Shown: one piece after another, positions 52,596 to 61,353 of the stretch
How the letters are laid out: each line of letters begins with the position of its first letter
Position numbering within the stretch: position 1 is the stretch's first letter
Assembly (NCBI GenBank): GCA_021532125.1
Contig: JADYUX010000001.1
Span: 186,001-250,000 of the forward strand
Direction of reading: 5' to 3'
DNA from: Arcanobacterium haemolyticum
GTDB taxonomy: Bacteria; Actinomycetota; Actinomycetes; Actinomycetales; Actinomycetaceae
Length of the DNA: 64,000 nt
Notes under the pieces: model-generated
Told to the model about the DNA's origin: nothing
Database searches by the model: none
What the model saw: the letters and a program-made list of their open reading frames with translations, nothing else
Made by a program: the position numbers and the translations under genes

Positions 52596-52608
52596 TGGAC
52601 TAAGTCCA
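52596..52608. promoter_or_regulatory. Palindromic operator upstream of dps
   Basis: TGGACTAAGTCCA is a perfect dyad 58 bases upstream of the dps start, within AT-rich DNA. It is a candidate site for an iron- or peroxide-responsive regulator (Fur/PerR-type), unassigned from sequence alone. Confidence 0.55.
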
Positions 52609-52978
52609 GTTTAGCAGTTTTGACTGCCGAAGTCACGAATAATGCTGAACCCACGGGGATTTCCTTGATCCTGGTGTGTCCATCATCCAGACACTTGTAC
52701 GTTAACAGCCTCTCCGCCTATCTACATGACTGTTCGCAGTACTGCTGTTTCTCTCTCGGAGAACCCACTATCAACTACCCTCTCCCCTCGACCTATCAAC
52801 AGCGCGCTCCCTCGAGTAACCCCACATTTCGTCGACAAACTCACCACCCCACGACGCTAGTAGCTACCTCGTCGCCCCATCCACCACCACATTCACTCTC
52901 CCCATCACCACACCACGCACACCTAGGGAGCCGCTCACAAACCAACCTCTCCTATAACCATCCGAGTACGATGGCAGC
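52609..52978. other. Pyrimidine-rich noncoding gap before orn
   Basis: This 370-base divergent gap is strongly C/T/A-biased on the plus strand, with many CCAC/CACC repeats from 52830 to 52930. No gene is seen. A TACGAT box (52967-52972) lies 6 bases before the orn GTG. Confidence 0.5.
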
Positions 52979-53620
52979 GTGAGTTACCATGCGCTAAATA
53001 ACCCCATTGTTTGGATTGACTGTGAAATGACAGGGCTCGACCTTGCCATCGACGAACTTGTCGAGGTATCAGTCGTCATCACCGACGGCGACCTCAACCC
53101 CGTAGACTCCGGAATCGACGTCCTCATTCGCCCCTCCCGCGAAGCTGTCGAACATATGGGAGAGTTCGTCCGCAACATGCATACCAACTCCGGCCTCATC
53201 AATGAATGGGACGAAGGCATGAACCTCGCAGACGCCGAACAAACTGTCCTCGCCTACATCAAGGCTCATGTCAAAGAGGAACGCAAAGCACTTCTTGGAG
53301 GCAACTCAGTCGGAACCGACAAGACCTTCCTCGAAAAGTACATGCCTTCCGTCACGGGACACCTTCACTACCGGATCATTGATGTCTCGTCCATCAAAGA
53401 ACTCGCGAAACGCTGGTATCCGCGCGCCTACTTTGCCGCACCAGAAAAGCATGGCAACCACCGCGCGCTCGGAGATATTTACGATTCCATCGACGAGCTC
53501 CGCTACTACAAGTCAGTTCTCTTTCCACAAGGAGATGGCCCCTCAACCGACGAATGCCGCCAGGCCGCTGCCAACGTCACCGGCAAAACAGTAAAACTCG
53601 CCGAGGCAGAGAACAACTAG
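52979..53620 (+). CDS. orn: Oligoribonuclease
   Basis: The 213-residue protein starts at the GTG. DEDDh exonuclease motifs: [10 protein letters not shown] (D, E), the [15 protein letters not shown] segment, [17 protein letters not shown], and [14 protein letters not shown] (H, D). It degrades RNA dinucleotides and pGpG. No ribosome site is seen, and TACGAT lies 6 bases upstream, so the transcript is probably leaderless. Confidence 0.96.
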   Translation: MSYHALNNPIVWIDCEMTGLDLAIDELVEVSVVITDGDLNPVDSGIDVLIRPSREAVEHMGEFVRNMHTNSGLINEWDEGMNLADAEQTVLAYIKAHVKEERKALLGGNSVGTDKTFLEKYMPSVTGHLHYRIIDVSSIKELAKRWYPRAYFAAPEKHGNHRALGDIYDSIDELRYYKSVLFPQGDGPSTDECRQAAANVTGKTVKLAEAENN

Positions 53621-53697
53621 CCTCGTCAGGCCGACCGGCCATCACGATCTTCGAATACCACTTTTCACGAGGTATTCCATCAGAAAGGAGACCGTTC

Positions 53698-54555
53698 ATG
53701 CAGAACGTTACCCTCAATAACGGCGTAAGCATGCCCATCCTCGGGTACGGAGTCTTCCAAGTCCCGAACGATGCTACTGAGAAGGCAGTCACCGAGGCTC
53801 TCGAAGCGGGATACCGCGCAATCGACACCGCCGCGATTTACCACAACGAAGAAGGCGTCGGCGCTGCAATTGCCAAGAGCGGCATCCCCCGCGACGAACT
53901 CTTTATCACGACGAAGCTGTGGGCACAGCCGTCAGCCGACAACACCGAACGCGCCTACGAGGCCTCACTCAAGCGCCTCGGCCTCGACTACGTGGATCTC
54001 TACCTCATCCACCAACCATTTGGTGATGTTTACGGCGAATGGCGCGAGATGGAACGCCTGTATAACGAAGGCCGCGTGCGCGCCATCGGTGTCTCCAACT
54101 TCTACCCCGGACGCCTCGTCGATTTCATCGAGCACAACGACATCGTTCCGGCAGTCAATCAGATCGAAACGCACCCCTTCTTCCAGCGCATTGAAGACCA
54201 GAAGATCGCTCAAGAATTCGGTGTCGTTATCGAATCGTGGGGGCCGCTCGCGGAAGTTAAGAACAACATCCTCGACAACCCCACTCTCACGGCCATTGCG
54301 CATGAACACGACAAGAGCGTGGCACAGGTAATCCTGCGCTGGCTCACCCAGCGTGGCATCATCGTGATCCCGAAGTCTGTCCACGCCAACCGCATGGCGG
54401 AAAACTTCAACATCTTCGACTTCGAGCTCTCAGAGGCCGAGATGAAGGCGATCCTCACTCTCGACCAGGAAAAGTCGCTCTTCCTCGATCATTACTCCGT
54501 TGAAGCAGCCCAGCGCCTCGGCAAACCTGACGATCTCTCGTCTGGCCTTATCTGA
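53698..54555 (+). CDS. Aldo/keto reductase
   Basis: The product has 285 residues from the ATG at 53698 (AAAGGAG upstream). The AKR signature includes [13 protein letters not shown] with catalytic Asp and Tyr, Lys in FITTKLW and His in YLIHQP, with NADPH-binding [13 protein letters not shown]. It reduces 2,5-diketo-D-gluconate-type or other carbonyl substrates; the exact substrate is unknown. It lies 77 bases after orn. Confidence 0.94.
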   Translation: MQNVTLNNGVSMPILGYGVFQVPNDATEKAVTEALEAGYRAIDTAAIYHNEEGVGAAIAKSGIPRDELFITTKLWAQPSADNTERAYEASLKRLGLDYVDLYLIHQPFGDVYGEWREMERLYNEGRVRAIGVSNFYPGRLVDFIEHNDIVPAVNQIETHPFFQRIEDQKIAQEFGVVIESWGPLAEVKNNILDNPTLTAIAHEHDKSVAQVILRWLTQRGIIVIPKSVHANRMAENFNIFDFELSEAEMKAILTLDQEKSLFLDHYSVEAAQRLGKPDDLSSGLI

Positions 54556-54568
54556 CGAATAACCTACG

Positions 54569-54604
54569 AAGGTGGGGCGGCGATACACATCGCCGCCCCA
54601 CCTT
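54569..54604. terminator. Bidirectional terminator
   Basis: AAGGTGGGGCGGCGAT pairs with ATCGCCGCCCCACCTT (16 bp) around ACAC, between convergent genes. Confidence 0.88.
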
Positions 54605-54645
54605 TATGCTGAAAACGCGGACTCGCTTTCCTCTCGTGCCTGTGG

Positions 54646-55398
54646 CTAGTGCAGGAGTTGGCCCCCAGAGACGTCCACCGTAGCGCCGGTCATGTATCCC
54701 GATCGAGGGGATACCAAGAACGTCGCAACATCGGCTACCTCGTGCGGCTGCGCCACGTACCCGATCGGGATTCGAGCCTCATAGAACGCGCGGCGTTCCT
54801 TGAGTGCCTGAGCGATCATGGGCGATTCCATGGTTCCAATGGCGAGTGCGTTAACGGTCACTCCATTGTTTTTCATTTCTTTCGCGAGCGATCGCGTGAG
54901 AGTCACGAGACCACCCTTTGCCGCTGCATACGGCACATGCCCTGTCGACGAGCCGAGGAAAGCTGCTTGCGATGTGATGTTGAGGATACGTCCCCGGCGC
55001 TCCTCCCCCACACACGCTTTCACAAAACGTTGTGAGAGCTGCATCGGCGCTTTGAGATTGACAGCAATAGACCGATCCCATTGCTCCTCTCTAATCTCAC
55101 CAATCTCGCAAGTCTCCCAGATTCCAGCGTTATTGATAAGAATGTCGAGGCCACCGAGGGCCTCAACGGCTTCGTCAAACAGTCGATTGACATTGTCAAA
55201 TATGGCGAGATCTGCCTGAATAATGACAACATTTTCTTCGCCAAGTTCATGTACCAGCGCCCGAGCTTCATCAGCACGAGATCGACAATTGAGGGCAACT
55301 CTAGCCCCTTCAGCAACGAGGTTACGTACAACAGCTGCACCGAGCCCCGAAGCTCCCCCTGTGACGAGAGCGCGCTTTCCTGAAAGTCCGAGATCCAT
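54646..55398 (-). CDS. Short-chain dehydrogenase/reductase
   Basis: This 250-residue classical SDR has TGGASGLGAAV, NNAG (LINNAGIWET), serine in NITSQAAF and YAAAK (PYAAAKGGLVT). It is the last gene of the sugar operon, 10 bases after the dehydrogenase gene, with its own AAAGGAGAAAAA ribosome site. It probably oxidises or reduces a sugar or polyol intermediate. Confidence 0.93.
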   Translation of the reverse strand: MDLGLSGKRALVTGGASGLGAAVVRNLVAEGARVALNCRSRADEARALVHELGEENVVIIQADLAIFDNVNRLFDEAVEALGGLDILINNAGIWETCEIGEIREEQWDRSIAVNLKAPMQLSQRFVKACVGEERRGRILNITSQAAFLGSSTGHVPYAAAKGGLVTLTRSLAKEMKNNGVTVNALAIGTMESPMIAQALKERRAFYEARIPIGYVAQPHEVADVATFLVSPRSGYMTGATVDVSGGQLLH

Positions 55399-55408
55399 TT
55401 TTTCTCCT

Positions 55409-56422
55409 TTATCGCACAGTTTCTTCAGCTAAGGCATCGAGAATCCGCCGCGAAAGCATATGCGGAGTCTTTCGGAAAGCATCTTTCGTCGAGCCAGCAA
55501 GATGACTCGTAATCGTGACGTTATCGAGGTTCATCCACGGGCTATTCGCTGGCAAAGGTTCGTCGTCGAAGGTATCGATAGCGGCCCCCATAATCTTGTT
55601 GTCGGAAAGGGCTGAGAGCAACGCCTTTTCGTCGACGAGGCCTGAACGCGCTGTATTGACCACAACGGCCGTTGGCTTCATGAGGGCGATCCGACGCTCA
55701 TCAATAAGATGATGGGTCGACGAGGTCAGGCGCGAATGGATACTCACAACATCCGAGATTCTCATGAGCTCGTCAAGGTCATCGATCTTGCGGCCATACG
55801 GGCACTCGTCTGTGTACGGGTCGTAATAGATGCATTCGACATCGAAACTCGACAGGAATTTCATGACGAGCTGCCCGATATTTCCAGCCCCGACAATTCC
55901 TATTGTCTTCCCTTCTAGTTCTGGAATATCGTCCGAGTTGGGGAAATCTTTGAGCCAGATGTGGCGGCGCATCGCAGCGTGCGTGCGTGCGATGTTGCGC
56001 GTTTCTGCGAGGATCATTCCCACTGCGAATTCGGCAACCGCGCGGGCGTTTCTCCCGGGCGTATTGATGACACGAATACCTAGCCGTTCTGCGGTTTCCT
56101 TATCCACGTTTTCGATTCCACCGCGGAGCACACCGATAATTCGCAGATGCGTTGTCGATTCGATGAGCTTCGTGCCGAGGGGAGCAAACTGCGTGAGAAC
56201 GATATCGGCTTCCCGTATTTTGTCTTGCACGTCGGAAGGGAGTTCAAGCGCGTTTGGGCCGTGTTGTTCGATCCGCAGATTCACTTCTTGAAGCTGCTGA
56301 ATCGTGGACGCCTCCGACCAACTCACAACGTCAACATCGTGTCCGGCTTCAACGAGAGCACTCGTGCCTTCGGTGAGTAAATCTGCCGGAATATAAGGAT
56401 CAGCAATCGCGAGAATTTTCAT
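55409..56422 (-). CDS. D-2-hydroxyacid dehydrogenase (phosphoglycerate dehydrogenase-like)
   Basis: The 337-residue protein has the NAD-binding GIVGAGNIGQLVMKFL, the substrate-binding LRGGIENVD and the catalytic Arg/His regions (NTARSGLVDE, SHLAGST). It belongs to the D-isomer-specific 2-hydroxyacid dehydrogenases. The ATG overlaps the kinase gene stop as ATGA. In a sugar operon it likely acts on a sugar acid or its phosphate. Confidence 0.92.
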   Translation of the reverse strand: MKILAIADPYIPADLLTEGTSALVEAGHDVDVVSWSEASTIQQLQEVNLRIEQHGPNALELPSDVQDKIREADIVLTQFAPLGTKLIESTTHLRIIGVLRGGIENVDKETAERLGIRVINTPGRNARAVAEFAVGMILAETRNIARTHAAMRRHIWLKDFPNSDDIPELEGKTIGIVGAGNIGQLVMKFLSSFDVECIYYDPYTDECPYGRKIDDLDELMRISDVVSIHSRLTSSTHHLIDERRIALMKPTAVVVNTARSGLVDEKALLSALSDNKIMGAAIDTFDDEPLPANSPWMNLDNVTITSHLAGSTKDAFRKTPHMLSRRILDALAEETVR

Positions 56423-57948
56423 TTCTCTTCCTTCTTCGTTGAAGCGAGCGCATCGATATATGCGCTAAAACGGGCAAAGCGTTTATTAAAGAGCTCTGCA
56501 AATTCCGGGTCTGGGTATATCGTCTCGCGAGGTTTACCTGTCATAGCTGCAACAGCACGAGGAACATCTGGGTGAATTCCTGCTGCCACCGCTGCAAGGA
56601 TCGCCATACCAAGGGTCCCGGATTCTTCGGCGTCCACGACATCGAGTGGTACTCCTATCCCGTCCGCAAACATCTTGATCCACATCGATGAGTTCGCAGC
56701 TCCACCTGTAAACCGCACGTGCCCTTTCAGGGACGTGTACCGTCGCAGCTTCTCAATGTGGTAGAGATGCGAGAAAATGACGCCCTCATACACGGCTCGC
56801 ACCATATGCCGAATGTCATGGCACTGTGCCAGGCCGACAAAGCCCGCGAGTCCCTCGGGGATGACCGATGTCCCGTTCACATACGGGAGGAAGAAAGGAT
56901 CATCAATGCTCGGTGTGTACTCAGAGATCATCTTCTCGCAACAGTCGAAAATATCTTTTTCGCTGAGCTCTCGATCGGAGAAAACTTGGAAGGAGTTTCT
57001 CAGTACGGAGCGAATGTACCAATCAAGATTAGAGACTCCATTTGGACCGCCTTCAAGGATGAGGTACGAGCCTCCTGGGTACTTTAACGTGAGGAACACG
57101 TCTTCGTCGTGATTAATAACGGGCGATAGCACCTCGTTAATCGACCACGTACCAGTGATAACGCACAGTTCGTCCTCGCTGGTCAGCCCCGCAGCGAGCG
57201 CACCTGCGGCGATGTCCATTGCTCCACCGGCTACCGGCGTTCCTTCAGCTAGGCCGGTGAGTTCCGCCGCTTCCTTCGTGATATACCCAGCGATATCCGT
57301 CGAACCGCATCGTTCCGGGATCTTAGGGATCCATCGTGATATCCCGAAGAAGTCAAAGACGTCGTCATCGAGCTCACCAGTCTCAAGATCGGCGTAGGAG
57401 ACTCCCGTGAAATCCGAGATCTCCATTCGTGCTTGCCCAGTGAGCATGTAGCGAATGTAATCTTTGGCTTGGAACACGTAATCTGTCGCGTCGAAAACGT
57501 CTGGTTCATGGCGGTCGAACCACGCTAATAGGGCAGCAGGCTGACCCGCCCACACATCCGACGCCGTCTTAGCGCGCACCCGCGCATCAAAATCAGGTCG
57601 TTCCAGCCATTCGTCGACAATCTCCTGAGCTCGCCCATCAGTCGAAATAACTCCTGGGCGGACGCCCTGCCCGTCCTTCGTCGCGAGATACACACCGTTT
57701 CCGTGCCCAGTTACAGCCACAGCTTTGATCTCAGAAGAATCAATACGACTATCGTTCAGACAGCGACGAATCGCACGGATATTCGCTTGCCAAAACTGGC
57801 TCATGTCTCGTTCTGTGAAGAGTGGGCGAGGCGTCAGCACCTCGAGTTTTGCTTGGTTAAGTGCGACGACGTTGCCGCACTCGTCGTAGATGGCGGCTTT
57901 CGTCGTCGTACCGCCGTTATCTATACCTAAGACATAATGTGCGCTCAT
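56419..57948 (-). CDS. FGGY-family carbohydrate kinase (xylulose/erythritol kinase-like)
   Basis: The 509-residue kinase has the FGGY N-terminal phosphate-1 motif LGIDNGGTTTKAAIYDECGN, VTGHGNGVYLATKDG, STDGRAQEIVDEWLE, GTPVAGGAMDIAAGAL and adenosine-site GHVRFTGGAANSSMW. It is closest in pattern to L-xylulose or erythritol kinases. It phosphorylates an unknown sugar or polyol that the aldolase in the same operon may then cleave. Confidence 0.93.
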   Translation of the reverse strand: MSAHYVLGIDNGGTTTKAAIYDECGNVVALNQAKLEVLTPRPLFTERDMSQFWQANIRAIRRCLNDSRIDSSEIKAVAVTGHGNGVYLATKDGQGVRPGVISTDGRAQEIVDEWLERPDFDARVRAKTASDVWAGQPAALLAWFDRHEPDVFDATDYVFQAKDYIRYMLTGQARMEISDFTGVSYADLETGELDDDVFDFFGISRWIPKIPERCGSTDIAGYITKEAAELTGLAEGTPVAGGAMDIAAGALAAGLTSEDELCVITGTWSINEVLSPVINHDEDVFLTLKYPGGSYLILEGGPNGVSNLDWYIRSVLRNSFQVFSDRELSEKDIFDCCEKMISEYTPSIDDPFFLPYVNGTSVIPEGLAGFVGLAQCHDIRHMVRAVYEGVIFSHLYHIEKLRRYTSLKGHVRFTGGAANSSMWIKMFADGIGVPLDVVDAEESGTLGMAILAAVAAGIHPDVPRAVAAMTGKPRETIYPDPEFAELFNKRFARFSAYIDALASTKKEEK

Positions 57949-57981
57949 AGTGACTCCTTTGTCGATTGGCGCATGTATCTA

Positions 57982-58539
57982 CTATTCCCATAAGGCGGGC
58001 GAACTTACCGTTATCGCTTGATATCCGCAGCCGAAAAGCTCGTCCACTTCTGTGCGTTCCGTGATAAAACCCCCAGCAATCAGCGTCCCCGACGAACGCC
58101 ACGGGCGGAAAACATCAGCGTATTTCGCCGCTAAAGCGCCTGGGAGAACTTCTATTCCGTGAGGCTGAATCTCACGGAGAATCTGTACTCCCTTCTCCAG
58201 AGATCGCGAATCCATAAGAAAGATTCTCTGCACCGCCCACATCCCAGACTTCTGAGCAAGAGTAACCACCTGCGAGTTCTGCGAAAGGATCCCATCGACG
58301 CGGAACATATTTCGCAGAAGTTTGATCCCCTCCCTATCTGCACGAAAACCGCCGATCATGTCGGCGTGTACAAGAACGCTTTTGCCTCGTTCTTGTACAC
58401 GCCGAGCAAGGTCAGCCAAGTTCCCGATGTGGACATTCGTGAACAGCACGCAGGGTGCTGGCGCGTCGAGAGCAGCATCGAGATCTTTGAGGCGACGAAC
58501 GGAAGGAATCACCGTTCTCTCTGGGATGTGAAAGGACAT
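57982..58539 (-). CDS. glpP: GlpP-type glycerol-3-phosphate-responsive antiterminator
   Basis: The 185-residue protein matches GlpP: FTNVHIGNLADLARRVQERG, VHADMIGGFRADREGIKLL, GILSQNSQVVTLAQKSG, IQRIFLMDSRSLEKG as VQRIFLMDSRSLE, IEVLPGALAAKYADVF and LIAGGFITERTEVDELF. GlpP binds leader RNA and prevents termination when glycerol 3-phosphate is present. Its ATG overlaps the aldolase stop as TAATG. The leader terminator of this operon (59353-59398) is its probable target. Confidence 0.9.
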   Translation of the reverse strand: MSFHIPERTVIPSVRRLKDLDAALDAPAPCVLFTNVHIGNLADLARRVQERGKSVLVHADMIGGFRADREGIKLLRNMFRVDGILSQNSQVVTLAQKSGMWAVQRIFLMDSRSLEKGVQILREIQPHGIEVLPGALAAKYADVFRPWRSSGTLIAGGFITERTEVDELFGCGYQAITVSSPALWE

Positions 58540-59336
58540 TACTTGTCGATCGAGTTGTAAATCTTCATTGCTTGAGCGCCGCTAGCTCCTTCGTGAACCA
58601 GAGCGTTCAGGGCTGAAACAACAGCGAGCGGCTTCGGGTCTTGAGTGATGTTTCGACCAACGGCCACGCCGCTTGCACCACATGTCATGACGTGGGCGAC
58701 GAAGGTGAAGTGGGTTTCGTGGTCAGACTTCGGCCCGCCCAACGCAAGTACCGGCACCGTGCAGTTTTCTGTGATGAGACGGTCATCGTCGGTACCCGAA
58801 AAACGCGTCTTAATAATGTCCGCGCCAAGTTCTTCCGAGAAGCGGGCGGCCGTCGCGATCTTTCGAGGATCATTCGATTCCGGCGTGGTCACAGGGTAGC
58901 CATACGGGAGCGCTTCACACATGAACGGCATCCCCCACGTATCGCCCTCACGCGCGAGTTGCGCCGCGAACTCATTTGTTTGCCGTTCGTTGTGAGCACC
59001 TGGGAAATTCATCATCACAACGGCATCGGCGCCCAGACGCAGCGCATCGTCAATCCCAAAGACCGGCATGTTGTCAGGAACCGACGGGTCGTACACACCT
59101 GTCGTCATATCCACCCGGAGGGTGAGGCCAACTCCTGCAAAGTACTTCACGAAGTTCTTGGCCTGCCCGTACGTGACAAGGACGTTATCCAGGCCGTGCT
59201 CAACCATGTCAGGGACACGACGTGCCGCAATATCGACCCCAGCCGTTTTCTCAGAGAAACCAAAACCATCAAGCGCAAGGCTGACGGATTTACCATCCGA
59301 AGCAAAAATATTGCCCATACGGCGAGTTTTTTCCAT
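58539..59336 (-). CDS. Class I aldolase of the DhnA/LsrF type
   Basis: The product has 265 residues from the ATG at 59334-59336 (AGGAG upstream). It has VSLALDGFG-type start, VLVTYGQAKNFVKYF, ADAVVMMNFPGAHNERQTNE, MCEALPYGYP, the Schiff-base lysine in ADIIKTRFSGTDDD and VLALGGPKS, and phosphate-binding GVAVGRNITQ. It splits or forms a phosphorylated sugar. It is the first gene of the operon, just after the leader terminator. Confidence 0.92.
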   Translation of the reverse strand: MEKTRRMGNIFASDGKSVSLALDGFGFSEKTAGVDIAARRVPDMVEHGLDNVLVTYGQAKNFVKYFAGVGLTLRVDMTTGVYDPSVPDNMPVFGIDDALRLGADAVVMMNFPGAHNERQTNEFAAQLAREGDTWGMPFMCEALPYGYPVTTPESNDPRKIATAARFSEELGADIIKTRFSGTDDDRLITENCTVPVLALGGPKSDHETHFTFVAHVMTCGASGVAVGRNITQDPKPLAVVSALNALVHEGASGAQAMKIYNSIDK

Positions 59337-59352
59337 GTCGTTCTCCTTTGAA

Positions 59353-59398
59353 AGACAAAACAAAAAGGCCCAGGTAACGCCAGTCACCTTAGAGCCTT
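59353..59398 (-). terminator. Leader terminator / antitermination element of the sugar operon
   Basis: On the minus strand, AAGGC pairs with GCCTT and the inner AGGT with ACCT (59365-59398), followed by TTTTTGTTTTGTCTTT, and then the AGGAG of the aldolase gene only 13 bases later. This is an intrinsic terminator inside the mRNA leader. Because the operon encodes GlpP, RNA antitermination is the natural reading. Confidence 0.72.
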
Positions 59399-59443
59399 CA
59401 CATCTGTGCCAAACATATTTTTTTGTGACTCAACTCTAACACA

Positions 59444-59453
59444 TAACATGTTA
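59444..59453. promoter_or_regulatory. Palindrome upstream of the sugar operon
   Basis: TAACATGTTA is a perfect 10-base dyad about 45 bases upstream of the leader terminator, flanked by ACAC and CGAG. It is a possible operator in the promoter region of the aldolase operon. Confidence 0.4.
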
Positions 59454-59570
59454 CGAGCAACACAGATAATGTGTGGGAGTCCAAGCAAGCAGCGCACTCA
59501 CGGCCAACAAGATGCGCATTCCCTCTCCGGCAAAAAACTCGCGCAGATCTATAACAGCTCGGAGCCGCTC

Positions 59571-59918
59571 CTACCCCCAGCCGAGTTCGTGTAAACGCTC
59601 CTCCTCGATCCCAAAGTAATGCGCAATTTCGTGCACCAGGGTGATATGAACTTCGTCGGCCAATTCCTCACGCGAATCACACATGCCCAGGAGATTCTCC
59701 CGGTACAGAACAATTCGATCCGGCATTTCTCCATAACCGTATATCGACCGATCAACCACGGAGAATCCCTCGTAAACGCCAAGGAGATCACTCCCGTCTT
59801 CCGGGCGATCTTCCACCATAAAAACAATGTTGTCGAGTCCCTCGACCATGGCGTCTGGAAGGGCGTCTAATTCGTCCGCGACAAGACGCTCAAAATCTTC
59901 TGCCGACATTTCCACCAT
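59571..59918 (-). CDS. Minimal zinc metallopeptidase (DUF1025/zincin-like)
   Basis: The 115-residue protein has the HEIAHYFGIEEERLHELGW motif (HExxH plus downstream His), and an N-terminal EDFERLVADELDALPDAMVE. It matches the small metallopeptidase family of actinobacteria. A TAATCT box 7 bases before the ATG suggests a leaderless mRNA. Substrate unknown. Confidence 0.88.
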   Translation of the reverse strand: MVEMSAEDFERLVADELDALPDAMVEGLDNIVFMVEDRPEDGSDLLGVYEGFSVVDRSIYGYGEMPDRIVLYRENLLGMCDSREELADEVHITLVHEIAHYFGIEEERLHELGWG

Positions 59919-60029
59919 AGGGACGAGATTACAACCTCAGCATCGCCGCGTGCACGTACCCCACGGGCGAACAATGGCGGTCGTGTGAGCGAGTGCCGCA
60001 CTCCCCTCTCACAGCGACCGCCACGCATA

Positions 60030-60353
60030 TCACTCGCCGTCGTATACCTTCTGAGCCAAGCGGAATGCGCCCCATGCCTTCGGCCAGCCCGCATAGAATG
60101 CCGCGTGCGTGAGAATCTCCGCCATCTCCTCTTTCGTCACGCCGTTATCCTTAGCTCGACCAATGTGGTATTCGAGAGCCGAGTCAAGGATGCCGCTCGA
60201 CATCAACGCAGTCACGGTCACGATCGACCGATCGCGAGCGCTCAGTTCATCTTCCCGGCTCCACACTTCGCCAAACAGCACATCGTCATTCAGCTCAGCA
60301 AACTTCGGGGCAAAATCTCCAAGTGAATCCCGCCCGGCAGTCACCTTTTCCAT
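60030..60353 (-). CDS. Carboxymuconolactone decarboxylase-family protein
   Basis: This 107-residue protein has the CMD pattern (LFGEVWSREDELSARDRSIV, HIGRAKDNGVTKEEMAEILT, HAAFYAGWPKAW). CMD-type proteins of this size are often peroxidase-like (AhpD fold), but the CxxC motif of AhpD is absent. It lies 87 bases downstream of a cupin gene on the same strand, a common pairing. Confidence 0.9.
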   Translation of the reverse strand: MEKVTAGRDSLGDFAPKFAELNDDVLFGEVWSREDELSARDRSIVTVTALMSSGILDSALEYHIGRAKDNGVTKEEMAEILTHAAFYAGWPKAWGAFRLAQKVYDGE

Positions 60354-60440
60354 CAGAATCGTCCTCCTACACTCGTCCTACGATGCAACTTTTCTCCACA
60401 GTGGCCTGAGAGCCACCATTCGCCTGTCGGGCACAGCCGC

Positions 60441-60848
60441 CTACGAGAGGGCTGCATACTCCTCGTCGGAAACAGGTTCGCACCATTCATTACGTGTACT
60501 TGTTCCAGGCACTTCGATAGCAATATGGCTAAACCACGAATCGGCCTGGGCACCGTGCCAATGCTTCACATTCGCAGGAATAACAACGACATCACCAGCT
60601 TCGAGGCTCTGAGGCTTTTCTCCCTCACGTTGATACCATCCTCGCCCGGCCGTACAGAGGAGAATCTGGCCCCCGCCCTCCTGCGCATGGTGAATATGCC
60701 AGTTGTTGCGGCAGCCTGGCTCAAAGGTGACATTTCCGATGACAACACCCTGAGTTGTCAGCATATTGAGATAACTCTGGCCAATAAAGTACTGCGCGTA
60801 CGCATCGTTCTTCGAACCACGTGGGAAAACTTCATTGAACTCGCCCAT
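60441..60848 (-). CDS. Cupin-domain protein
   Basis: The product has 135 residues from the ATG at 60846-60848. It has a single cupin with metal-binding motif 1 (GCRNNWHIHHAQEGGGQILL, with HxH and E) and motif 2 (VVIPANVKHWHGAQADSWFS). Partner of the CMD protein in many genomes; together they may act on oxidised small molecules. No specific substrate is known. A GGGGGG-containing ribosome site is 7 bases upstream. Confidence 0.9.
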   Translation of the reverse strand: MGEFNEVFPRGSKNDAYAQYFIGQSYLNMLTTQGVVIGNVTFEPGCRNNWHIHHAQEGGGQILLCTAGRGWYQREGEKPQSLEAGDVVVIPANVKHWHGAQADSWFSHIAIEVPGTSTRNEWCEPVSDEEYAALS

Positions 60849-61027
60849 CAAGCGACCCCCCCTTATCAGATACCTCAACTGTGCTCCCAGAGCAGCACAT
60901 TATCCAGGGAACGCTTATCCGGGTACTCGACGTACCTCTTTCGCTAGTGGCAGGTATCAGGTTGTCATCTTGCGGTACGCATATGAGCGCTCAATGATGA
61001 GACAGCGCCGGCAGCAGAAGGCACAAT

Positions 61028-61060
61028 AAAGCCCCGAGCACAACCGCTCGGGGCTTTATT
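61028..61060. terminator. Bidirectional terminator beside tRNA-His
   Basis: AAAGCCCCGAGC pairs with GCTCGGGGCTTT around ACAACC, with TTTATTG on the minus strand and TATTTTT on the plus strand. Confidence 0.92.
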
Positions 61061-61066
61061 TTTCCG

Positions 61067-61140
61067 GGTGGAAGACGGGACTTGAACCCGCGACCCCCTG
61101 GACCACAACCAGGTGCTCTGCCAACTGAGCTACATCCACC
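61067..61140 (-). tRNA. tRNA-His (anticodon GUG)
   Basis: The minus-strand cloverleaf has the extra 5' G of tRNA-His, D arm GCTC-GAGC, anticodon loop TTGTGGT on a CCTGG/CCAGG stem, and T arm GCGGG-TTCAAGT-CCCGT. CCA is not encoded. It is followed by a strong terminator. Confidence 0.95.
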
Positions 61141-61353
61141 ATGCGCCACCACTGGGGCGACGAGTAATAACTATATAGGACATGCACGCTCTTGCCGAAT
61201 CATCACAAAGTGAAACCCGCCACGCAACCCGAGGTGCCGCGCACATCCGCCCGGTTCCCACGCCATCTTCTGAATCACTCAGGCGCCAACGGGTAGCCGA
61301 ACCATCCTGTTGTTGTTATCTTCTCTGATCTCTCACTCGCCCAGGTGCACCCA

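Noticed and set aside
52830..52930. Coding or repeat element in the CCAC-rich stretch
   Set aside because: It is only compositional bias. There is no fixed repeat unit and no plausible start or ribosome site.
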